Origin: a virus
Direction: 5' to 3' (one strand)
DNA: 58,340 nt
IMG/VR virus record: IMGVR_UViG_3300035670_000243
Location: 1-58,340 of that record
Below, one piece after another: positions 41,579 to 48,032 of the stretch. Position 1 is the stretch's first letter. The number at the start of each line of letters is the position of its first letter. A program made the position numbers and the translations under genes. The notes under the pieces were generated by a model that was not told where the DNA came from, did no database searches, and was given only the letters and a program-made list of their open reading frames with translations.

Positions 41579-41620
41579 GATGCATTGCATCCTTTTAGCA
41601 TTACATTGCCGCAATGTAAA
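41579..41620 (-). promoter_or_regulatory. Main early promoter with two operator-like palindromes
   Basis: On the minus strand TTTACA (41620-41615), 17 bp, TAAAAG (41597-41592) is a moderate sigma-70 match. TTACATTG-CCG-CAATGTAA (41601-41619) is a perfect 8-bp-arm palindrome covering the -35 and spacer. GATGCATTGCATC (41579-41591) is a second perfect palindrome immediately after the -10. The strong GGAGG of the first early gene follows. The positions fit repression of the long early operon by one or two dimeric regulators. Confidence 0.6.
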
Positions 41621-41626
41621 GCATAC

Positions 41627-42120
41627 GATTGCGGATTCGTCCGTCTGTGAATTTGAGACTCTATCGTCTCTAAATGTACGCCATGTTTAGTGTTTTGTTT
41701 GCTGGCGTTTTGAATTAATTTTGGATTTTTTTTAATTAATTTTAGAACGATTAACGGGGGTTAAGTTGTTGATATCAAAGGAAGTTTTCCTCGAAACTGA
41801 ATTTTTTCTTTAATTTTTCAAAAGTAAGGAAAAGAGAGGGGATATAGGGGGTTCGCAGCCGGTAGGGGTAGGGGGTGTTGCAGGAAAACAACAGGTGAGG
41901 GTATATAATAATAAAAAAAAAAAAAAAAAAATTAATATATACTAGTCTTTGGCCCTTTGAAATCAATAGGTTACGAGCGTTTGTTAAATTCTGATGTGAA
42001 AAGAAGAAATAAAATTAAGTTTTTGCACAACTTTGGTGCGCTTTAGCGGCTTGTGCATCCCCTTCTGGCTGCGGTAATTTATGGAGCATCGGCAGGCTAT
42101 ATAGCGGAGGCTGCGTAAAC
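41627..42120. other. AT-rich non-coding region, origin/promoter candidate
   Basis: About 490 bp with no convincing gene and base composition very unlike the rest. It contains GAGAC-TCTATC-GTCTC (around 41665), several TTAATTAATTTT blocks, a G-quadruplex motif (four G runs of 4-5, 41838-41875), TTGCAG (41878-41883) with TATATAAT (41902-41909) as a plus-strand promoter guess, and 19 A in a row (41913-41931). It lies between the divergent early and terminase arms. An unwinding region for replication or a strong promoter zone are the likeliest uses. Confidence 0.55.
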
Positions 42121-42231
42121 GTGAGCGAGAAGGCATTGCAGGCGAGTAAGGGGGAGACCCTAGGGGTGGGTATCGGGTCGGGGAGGAGCCGGTATAAGGG
42201 CTCTAAAGCGAAGCCTGGAGGTGATGTAGTG

Positions 42232-42660
42232 ATGCATAACACCAATGCTGTATCCCCGATAAATAACAATCGCAAACATCCAGACCCTACACTCGCTGCG
42301 ACTATCGCCACCATGTCATTTTCCGGGTTCACCATGGCACAGGTGTGCAGTTCGCTGCGCATTTCGGAGTCCACGGTGCGCGAGTATTACGACTACGAAT
42401 TCAAAAACGGACAGTCCAACATGGTGTCCGAAATTGCCGGTTCCCTCGCGCAGCGTGCAAAAGCTGGCAGTGACACCGCTGCGATTTTCCTGTTAAAAAC
42501 TAGGGGAGCCGGCAAGTTTACAGAGCGTAATGGCGTGGAATTAACCGGCAAGGACGGCGGCCCGATTGAAATTGCGCAGCGCACGGAAATATTGCAAACG
42601 GTAAACGGTCTGCTATCGAAAGGAATCACGATAGACGGCGAGGCGGAGCCGTTGGACTGA
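42232..42660 (+). CDS. Small terminase subunit candidate (TerS-like)
   Basis: A 142-residue protein if it starts at ATG 42232, which has GGAGGTGAT 8-10 nt upstream; a GTG at 42121 would add 37 low-complexity residues. Residues about 20-60 form a helix-turn-helix (TMAQVCSSLRISESTVREYY), and FLLKTRGAGKFTERNG with a C-terminal helix resembles small terminase subunits. TerS recognises phage DNA and directs TerL. It is separated from terL by three minus-strand genes. Confidence 0.65.
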   Translation: MHNTNAVSPINNNRKHPDPTLAATIATMSFSGFTMAQVCSSLRISESTVREYYDYEFKNGQSNMVSEIAGSLAQRAKAGSDTAAIFLLKTRGAGKFTERNGVELTGKDGGPIEIAQRTEILQTVNGLLSKGITIDGEAEPLD

Positions 42661-42663
42661 CGC

Positions 42664-42688
42664 AAAAAAAAGGGGCGCATAGCGCCCC
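42664..42688 (-). terminator. Intrinsic terminator for the three-gene minus cluster
   Basis: GGGGCGC (42672-42678) and GCGCCCC (42682-42688) form a 7-bp stem with a 3-nt loop. On the minus strand it is followed by eight U (42671-42664). It ends the 42711-43896 cluster and lies just beyond the stop of the convergent terS gene. Confidence 0.85.
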
Positions 42689-42710
42689 AAAGGGTTGCAC
42701 ACTGAAATTG

Positions 42711-42896
42711 TTAGGAATTCGCGATTCTGTCGGCAATCCAGTCGGAGGCAATTTTAGCGGCCTCTGCGCGTGTATCGCACTCGCCTATATATCCCTCGCC
42801 ATTTTGGTCTGTCGCCAATACGTAAACGGCGGCGGAGTTATCGAATCGCGCCCACACTTGATACCCTTTTCGTTCGGCAATTTTGAAAGATTCCAT
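42711..42896 (-). CDS. Small hypothetical protein
   Basis: A 61-residue protein with GGGGAACATC before its ATG. Beta strands (YQVWARFDNSAAVYVLATD) are followed by an EAAKIASDWIADRI helix, a compact fold. No family is recognised. The terminator follows 22 nt after its stop. Confidence 0.6.
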   Translation of the reverse strand: MESFKIAERKGYQVWARFDNSAAVYVLATDQNGEGYIGECDTRAEAAKIASDWIADRIANS

Positions 42897-42910
42897 GATG
42901 TTCCCCTAGG

Positions 42911-43684
42911 TTATGCGGCCATCTGAACAACGAATCCAGACCGGTCACGCCGTGCGCGACCCTTTGCCTTTAGTCCGACTACTACGTTCGGGTCGTCTAG
43001 GAACCGCAGGTCTGACTCGTCCCCGTTGATCACGCGACGACCTAAAAAGGTTTCGGGGAGCCCACCGTAGAACACGGCCGCAAAATTGACGGCCGACCCG
43101 TAGTTTTTTAGCGCCTTGACAATGACCGGCGCAAACTCTGGACGGTGGGAATAGGAAAAAGTAACGCGATAGTTTGGAATGCGCGTGATCTTGCGGGTCG
43201 GAATTTTGGTGTAATCGTAAAACTGAATTTCGGGGAATGCCGCGAAAATGTTGGGGTATTCGACGCCAGCGCGCACGCATGGGATATTCTCGAATGCGAT
43301 ATCGCTAGTGCCATTTGGGCGCACTACGGGAGTCAGACCCGCACGCGCTGCGCGTTTTTTGAAATTCTCAATTTCACGCACCATGCGTGCCATGAATGCG
43401 TCGCGTGACTCGTGAAACAATCGCGTACGCTCAAGCCGTGCTCGCTGGATTGCGTTGTCGGGCAATGTGTCACCATTGGGAGCGCGAAACGTCGCGTTAC
43501 CCTTTGCCATGCCGCCACGGCCGGCCGTTTTCAAACATCCTTCTTTGCATCCTGCAAGATCCGCCAGCGCGCAGATATTGACGCCGGCAAGATCATAGGG
43601 CGCAAGATACATGACAGCAGTCATGTACCCCTGCGCGTTACCCTTAACGGTTTTCGGGTCGTTTTCGATTGTGAATAGGTTCAT
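42911..43684 (-). CDS. Conserved phage protein with GCKEGCLKTAGRG motif
   Basis: A 257-residue protein from ATG 43684 (ATGA overlap). MNLFTIENDPKTVKGNAQGY, then a three-Cys CALADLAGCKEGCLKTAGRG segment (about 35-54) and IQRARLERTRLF make up a family I have seen in many phages without a known function. The conserved Cys could bind a metal or act in catalysis. The C-terminal half includes TRKITRIPNYRVTFSYSHRP and a beta-rich end. The longer upstream frame covers the previous gene and is rejected. Confidence 0.65.
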   Translation of the reverse strand: MNLFTIENDPKTVKGNAQGYMTAVMYLAPYDLAGVNICALADLAGCKEGCLKTAGRGGMAKGNATFRAPNGDTLPDNAIQRARLERTRLFHESRDAFMARMVREIENFKKRAARAGLTPVVRPNGTSDIAFENIPCVRAGVEYPNIFAAFPEIQFYDYTKIPTRKITRIPNYRVTFSYSHRPEFAPVIVKALKNYGSAVNFAAVFYGGLPETFLGRRVINGDESDLRFLDDPNVVVGLKAKGRARRDRSGFVVQMAA

Positions 43685-43896
43685 GCCGCTACCCTCACGC
43701 GAGCGCCAACGATGCGCGAGCATTCGCGCAGGATTTTCTGAATGGTCGGGTCGGTCGGCGAATAGTCCGCCATTGAATAGCCAAGGATGGCCAGCGACTC
43801 GCGAGCAAGCGAAACATGGTCGCGATGCGAGCACGCAATGTGCCGCGCTACGTTAGTGACAGCGGTTACAGTGTGTAGGCTTTTTGTGAGTGTCAT
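43681..43896 (-). CDS. Small hypothetical protein
   Basis: A 71-residue protein, first in its cluster, with AGGAAATAGCACAC upstream of its ATG. Two helices (VSLARESLAILGY and TIQKILRECSRIV) are evident. It overlaps the following gene by 4 nt. No family is recognised. Confidence 0.6.
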   Translation of the reverse strand: MTLTKSLHTVTAVTNVARHIACSHRDHVSLARESLAILGYSMADYSPTDPTIQKILRECSRIVGARVRVAA

Positions 43897-44305
43897 GTGT
43901 GCTATTTCCTGCGGTTAGTTATCGGACAGGTGACAGAATGCACACAATCCGCGTCGCTGTCAAGCATTCCGCTACCGAGACCACTACGCGGACAGACTGC
44001 ACACAGGTATTGACAACGCACGCGCAAGTAATAACCGCGCACACGCACGCATACGCGCACGTACACGCGCGCGCCTGGCGTGCACGCACGCACGCGCACG
44101 CGATCTAATCGCGCAAATACCCTAGGGACCCCTATAAATCGCGCACGCGCACGCACGAAAAACGCGCACGGGGGAGCACCAAAACCAGGGGCGGGGTGAC
44201 GGGTCCCATCTACACAATTCACCCTCCCCACCCCACCCCAACTCTCACATGCACTACCCCCTTGCGCTATTTACACTAGGGTCCCATCTGGTATGCTCGG
44301 CGTAT
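43897..44305. other. Non-coding gap with CG/CA alternating tract
   Basis: A 409-bp gap between the minus cluster and the terL arm. A TTGACA lies on the minus strand at 43963-43958, 17 bp before CATTCT, as a possible promoter for the cluster. From 44018 to 44105 and again near 44140-44170 the sequence is nearly all alternating pyrimidine-purine CG/CA steps (CACGCGCACACGCACGC and similar), which can adopt left-handed Z-DNA. I see no gene here. Confidence 0.5.
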
Positions 44306-44455
44306 ATGAAAAAGCCCGGACTGTACGAGAACATTCACGCGAAGCGCGAGCGCATTAAAGCTGGGTCCCCGGAGCGCATGAGAAAGCCGGGGTCCCTTGG
44401 AGCGCCGACTGCGAAGGCATTCCGTGACTCAGCTAAAACTGCCAAGCGCAAGTAG
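44306..44455 (+). CDS. Small basic phage protein next to terL
   Basis: A 49-residue, Lys/Arg-rich protein from ATG 44306: MKKPGLYENIHAKRERIKAG, then MRKPGSLGAPTAKAFRDSAKTAKRK. Very similar short proteins are widespread in phage structural regions, often by the terminase or portal. The role is unknown. No good ribosome site is visible. It overlaps the start of terL by 32 nt. Confidence 0.65.
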   Translation: MKKPGLYENIHAKRERIKAGSPERMRKPGSLGAPTAKAFRDSAKTAKRK

Positions 44456-47400
44456 CCAGTCACCGGGGACCCCTCCCCCTCCCCCGGCTGCGATTGACTT
44501 TAACGATCCTTTGATTAGGGAGCTGAACAAGCTTCCGACGGAGGATTTGATAGCGTATGAGAACCGGTTGAGGTGGGTGAATCAGCGTCACAAGCACCAG
44601 AAGCCGCCGAAGGGTGAGTGGACGGTGTGGTTGTTACTGGCGGGACGCGGAGCGGGTAAAGCGCTTTGTGTGGATACGCCTGTTGCGACGGCAACGGGCT
44701 GGACGCGCATGGGTGATCTTCGAGATGGCGATGTGGTGTTTGACGAGCAAGGAGCTGCGTGCACTGTAGTGAAATCGCATGAGCCGTATATTCCTGCTGC
44801 GATGTATCGGTTGACGTTTTCGGATGGCTCAACGATTGATGCGGACGCAGAGCATTTGTGGACGACTTTGACGCATCGTGCGCGAAAGCAGATGACGCGG
44901 CATGGGATTTCCAGGGTTCCGGACGATTGGGCGACATACCGGCATGTGTTGACTGATTGCCACGGCAACGTCACTGGGGAGGTTGGGGCTGAGACGTTGA
45001 CGACTGAGCAGTTGATTGGGTCTTTTACGCACAGTAGCAGGGGTGATTTAAACCACTGCATTCCGACCGCACAGCCGTTAAATCTTCCTGAGAAGGATCT
45101 GCTGATTGACCCATATTTGTTGGGTGTGTGGCTAGGTGATGGCGCATCTAAGGACCAAGTGATTTGGTCACACATTGACGATTTGCCGTTTGCTGAGGCG
45201 CATATTCAGTCGCTGGGTTACGAAACGTCGAGAAAGCACGATCAGGGTAATACGTGGAGTTTGCGCATTCAGGGGCTTGCCGCGCAGCTTAAAGAACTAG
45301 GCGTTTTTAAAAACAAGCATGTTCCAAGCCAATATCTTCGTGCGTCGATTGAGCAGCGTTTAGCGTTGTTGCGCGGGTTAATGGACACCGATGGGTATCA
45401 GTCTTCAAAGGCTGCGGAGTTTTGCAATACCAATCGCGCATTGGCTGAAGCGGTGTATGAGTTAGCGGTGTCATTGGGTGAGAAGCCGACTTTTAAAGAA
45501 AGCCGCGCCATGTTGTACGGTCGTGATTGTGGTGAGAAATATCGCGTGACATGGCGGTGGAATCGGTTTAACCCGTTCTCGTTGCCGCGCAAAGTGAATC
45601 AATTAGCAGCCCCCGAAGCGCAAGCGTTCAAGCACGGGCATCGGATGATTGTGTCGATTGAGCGCATTCAGCCATCCACTGTGCGGTGCATTACGGTGGA
45701 TAGTGCTTCGCGGTTGTATTTGGCCGGGGAGGCCATGATTCCAACGCACAATACACGCGCAGCAGCGGAATGGGTGTGGTGGCAGGCGTACAAAACGCCG
45801 GAGACGCGCTGGTTGGTGTGTGCACCAACGGCAGCGGACATTCGCGATACGTGTTTTGAGGGTGATTCTGGGTTAATTCAGGTGATGCCGGAGCGTGTTG
45901 TATCGGAATACAACCGGTCGCTATCGGAAATTATTCTGAAGAACGGCTCGCTAATCAAAGGCATTTCAGCGGAGACTCCCGACCGGCTGCGCGGTGGTCA
46001 ATGGCATGGTGCTTGGTGTCACCCTGCTGGAACTCCGGTCTTGATGGCAGACGGTAGCGAGAAGCCCATCGAGAAGATCCAAGTAGGTGATGTAGTTCAA
46101 ACGCGATTTGGGCCGCACGCAGTCACGGCATCGGGCTTGAGCCAGAACCCCGCACCGCTGTACCGTATCAGTTATGGCACGACGAACTTGACATGTACCG
46201 CAGATCATCCGATACTGATTGCAGGCCGGGGATGGGTCCCGGCTGAAAGCGTCAGAGTAGGAGATGAGCTATGGATACCATTGAGTTTGGCGGGAAAATA
46301 TGGCGTAAGCGCAAAGACGGGTACTACCGAAACGGTAAGAAGCAGTACCTTCATCGACACGTTTACGAGCAAAGCCACGGAGCTATTCCGCCCGGCTACG
46401 TTGTGCATCACGCCGATCACGACCCGGCTAACAACGACATTACGAACTTGGTGCTTATGCGTCGTTCTGAGCATCACAGCTATCATTCAGCAGGCAGACC
46501 AACGTCTGATAAGCAGAAGCAAGCTGCTTCAGCAACTTTTGTGCGCATGTGGCAAGAGTTGGAGTTGGATTCAAAAGCTTGCGTGCAGTGCGGTACGCAG
46601 TTTGAAAGCAAATCCATGCACAAAACTCGTGAGTTCTGTTCTGCAAAGTGCATGGAGAAGTGGAGAGCAAATGCTTTCCAGCCTGAAGAGCGCAAGTGCG
46701 AAGAGTGTAAAAGCCCTTACGAAGCCGTTAAGCGAACTCAGAAGTATTGCTGCGAGTCTTGCAATCAGAAAGCCGCTACTCGCCGGTATCGGGCGGATCG
46801 ACCCATTACAGTTCAGTCCTGTAATACCTGCGGAAAACAGTACGAAACCAAGCGCGCAAACGCAAGGTTCTGCTCAAGGCCCTGCGCCGTTCGCTATCAC
46901 GGCAAAAATCAGCGCCGTCGAAAGGTTAAAGACGCGGGAGCCGGTTTATAACCTGACAGTTGATCAGGTAAACGAGTACGTTGCAGGCGGAGTCGTGGTG
47001 CATAATTGCGATGAGTTAGCAGCTTGGCAGTACGATCAGGAGGCGTGGGACATGATTATGTTCGCGCTTCGATTGGGGAAACGTCCGAGGATTGTAGCGA
47101 CGACGACTCCGAAGCCGAAGGCGTTGATTCGTGACTTGATTGCGCGTGATGGGGCGGATGTGCACGTTACGAGGGCGAGCACGTACGAGAACATTGCGAA
47201 TTTGGCTCCGACTTTTCAGCAGCAGTTGTTGAAATTTGAGGGCACGACGCTTGGAAGACAGGAAATCCACGCGGAGGTGTTAAATCCTGAGGAGCAGGGG
47301 ATTATCAAGCGCAATTGGGTGAAGCTCTGGCCGGCGAAGAAGCCGTTACCGGCGCTTGAGCACATTGTGATGAGCTTGGACACGGCATTTACGGAGCAGA

Positions 47401-48032
47401 CGAGGGACAAAAAGACGTCCGATTCGGACCCGAGTGCGTGTGTGGTGTTGGGATTGTTCTACGAGAACGAGAAACCGAACATTATTTTGCTGGATTGTTG
47501 GGAAGACCGGCTGGGGATGCCGGAGTTGATCAAGAAGGTGAAGCGGGAGATGGAGGTTTACTACGGGGAGGACGATCAGAAGCCGATTATCAAGCCGATG
47601 TACGGTCCTTCGCGGATGATTAACACGGGTCGGAAGCCCGATACGATAGTGATTGAGGACAAGGGCAGCGGGATTTCTCTCCGTCAGATGCTCTCTAGGG
47701 AGGGGATTCTGGCGCATGCGTATAACCCTGGGAAGGCATCTAAGTTGACCCGATTGCACATGGTGAGTCACTTATTTGCCAGTGGGATGGTGTGGTTTGT
47801 GGAGAGTGAGAAGCGTTCCGGGCAGGTTAGATCATGGGCGGAGCCGCTTTTGTACCAATTGTGTTCGTTTTCGGGGGAGGGGACGATCAAACACGATGAT
47901 TTGATGGATGCTTGCACGCAGGGATTACGTTTCCTAGCGGACAGGGATATGATAAGCGTGAGTAAACCTAAGCCGGTACAGCCGCGACTAATTGTGAACG
48001 AGCGTCCGAGGGGAAATCCATATGGCATCTGA
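44424..48032 (+). CDS. terL: Large terminase subunit carrying two inteins
   Basis: A 1202-residue precursor from GTG 44424 (GAAGG 6 nt upstream; the TTG at 44397 is less likely), giving about 508 residues after both inteins leave. The extein shows Walker A GRGAGKT, split between K and T by intein 1, and Walker B GAWCDELAAW, split between W and C by intein 2, then ATTTPKPKALIRDL and a nuclease domain with SLDTAF, VIEDKGSG and KHDDLMDAC. TerL is the ATP-driven motor and nuclease that packs DNA through the portal. Neither ATP motif exists until splicing occurs, so packaging depends on both inteins. The stop overlaps the portal start by 11 nt. Confidence 0.95.
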   Translation: MTQLKLPSASSQSPGTPPPPPAAIDFNDPLIRELNKLPTEDLIAYENRLRWVNQRHKHQKPPKGEWTVWLLLAGRGAGKALCVDTPVATATGWTRMGDLRDGDVVFDEQGAACTVVKSHEPYIPAAMYRLTFSDGSTIDADAEHLWTTLTHRARKQMTRHGISRVPDDWATYRHVLTDCHGNVTGEVGAETLTTEQLIGSFTHSSRGDLNHCIPTAQPLNLPEKDLLIDPYLLGVWLGDGASKDQVIWSHIDDLPFAEAHIQSLGYETSRKHDQGNTWSLRIQGLAAQLKELGVFKNKHVPSQYLRASIEQRLALLRGLMDTDGYQSSKAAEFCNTNRALAEAVYELAVSLGEKPTFKESRAMLYGRDCGEKYRVTWRWNRFNPFSLPRKVNQLAAPEAQAFKHGHRMIVSIERIQPSTVRCITVDSASRLYLAGEAMIPTHNTRAAAEWVWWQAYKTPETRWLVCAPTAADIRDTCFEGDSGLIQVMPERVVSEYNRSLSEIILKNGSLIKGISAETPDRLRGGQWHGAWCHPAGTPVLMADGSEKPIEKIQVGDVVQTRFGPHAVTASGLSQNPAPLYRISYGTTNLTCTADHPILIAGRGWVPAESVRVGDELWIPLSLAGKYGVSAKTGTTETVRSSTFIDTFTSKATELFRPATLCITPITTRLTTTLRTWCLCVVLSITAIIQQADQRLISRSKLLQQLLCACGKSWSWIQKLACSAVRSLKANPCTKLVSSVLQSAWRSGEQMLSSLKSASAKSVKALTKPLSELRSIAASLAIRKPLLAGIGRIDPLQFSPVIPAENSTKPSAQTQGSAQGPAPFAITAKISAVERLKTREPVYNLTVDQVNEYVAGGVVVHNCDELAAWQYDQEAWDMIMFALRLGKRPRIVATTTPKPKALIRDLIARDGADVHVTRASTYENIANLAPTFQQQLLKFEGTTLGRQEIHAEVLNPEEQGIIKRNWVKLWPAKKPLPALEHIVMSLDTAFTEQTRDKKTSDSDPSACVVLGLFYENEKPNIILLDCWEDRLGMPELIKKVKREMEVYYGEDDQKPIIKPMYGPSRMINTGRKPDTIVIEDKGSGISLRQMLSREGILAHAYNPGKASKLTRLHMVSHLFASGMVWFVESEKRSGQVRSWAEPLLYQLCSFSGEGTIKHDDLMDACTQGLRFLADRDMISVSKPKPVQPRLIVNERPRGNPYGI
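44661..45752 (+). mobile_element. Intein 1: class 3-like, in TerL Walker A, with LAGLIDADG endonuclease
   Basis: A 364-residue intein from A1 (ALCVDTPVATATGW) to MIPTHN with Thr as the next extein residue; removing it restores GRGAGKT. It lacks Cys at position 1 but has the class 3 triad: W67 in block B (AEHLW), C343 in block F (RCITVD) and T362 in block G (PTHN). Endonuclease motifs are LLGVWLGDGA (153-162) and LLRGLMDTDG (236-245). Taking the Cys at residue 3 as the first residue would leave two extra extein residues inside Walker A. Homing would target the uninterrupted Walker A codons of other terL genes. Confidence 0.9.
46017..47006 (+). mobile_element. Intein 2: class 1-like, in TerL Walker B, hosting an out-of-frame HNH gene
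   Basis: A 330-residue insertion from C1 (CHPAGTPVLMADGSEKPI) to GGVVVHN, followed by Cys as the first extein residue; removal joins GAW to CDELAAW. Block B TADHPIL has T61 and H64; block F is VYNLTVDQVNEYVAGG. The splicing parts are about residues 1-88 and about 295-330. The roughly 227 residues between them, in the terL frame, are Ser/Leu/Ala-rich and match no endonuclease. This DNA encodes an HNH protein in another frame. The splice residues look complete, so splicing is expected, with a long linker of unknown fold in place of the usual endonuclease. Confidence 0.9.
46271..46951 (+). CDS. HNH endonuclease nested out of frame inside intein 2 of terL
   Basis: A 226-residue protein read in a different frame from terL. 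It has its own AGGAG (46259-46263) 7 nt before ATG 46271. The HNH core is LHRHVYEQSHGAIPPGYVVH then HADHDPANNDITNLVLM (about 27-63), followed by three repeated Cys modules: C104/C107 with C123/C127, C143/C146 with C160/C164, and C184/C187 with C201/C205. It begins just after the intein block containing VGDELWIP and its stop falls in the codons of block F (VYN), so it fills exactly the endonuclease slot. It probably drives homing of intein 2. Both frames are intact. Confidence 0.9.
   Translation: MDTIEFGGKIWRKRKDGYYRNGKKQYLHRHVYEQSHGAIPPGYVVHHADHDPANNDITNLVLMRRSEHHSYHSAGRPTSDKQKQAASATFVRMWQELELDSKACVQCGTQFESKSMHKTREFCSAKCMEKWRANAFQPEERKCEECKSPYEAVKRTQKYCCESCNQKAATRRYRADRPITVQSCNTCGKQYETKRANARFCSRPCAVRYHGKNQRRRKVKDAGAGL

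Noticed and set aside
41913-41931. 19-A run as a mere assembly error
   Set aside because: It lies in a consistently AT-rich region with other AT blocks; the exact length may be unreliable but the feature is probably real.
44397-44423. TTG start for terL nine codons upstream
   Set aside because: GTG 44424 has GAAGG at a good distance; TTG is rare and lacks a ribosome site, and the extra residues add nothing TerL-like.
44667-45752. Intein 1 as class 1 with the Cys at 44667 as its first residue
   Set aside because: Splicing there would leave Ala-Leu between K and T of Walker A; starting at the Ala (44661) restores GRGAGKT and fits the W-C-T set.
46271-46951. The terL-frame translation here as an intein endonuclease domain
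   Set aside because: It has no LAGLIDADG, HNH or GIY-YIG pattern and its Ser/Leu/Ala-rich composition is what an out-of-frame reading would give; the recognisable HNH lies in the other frame.
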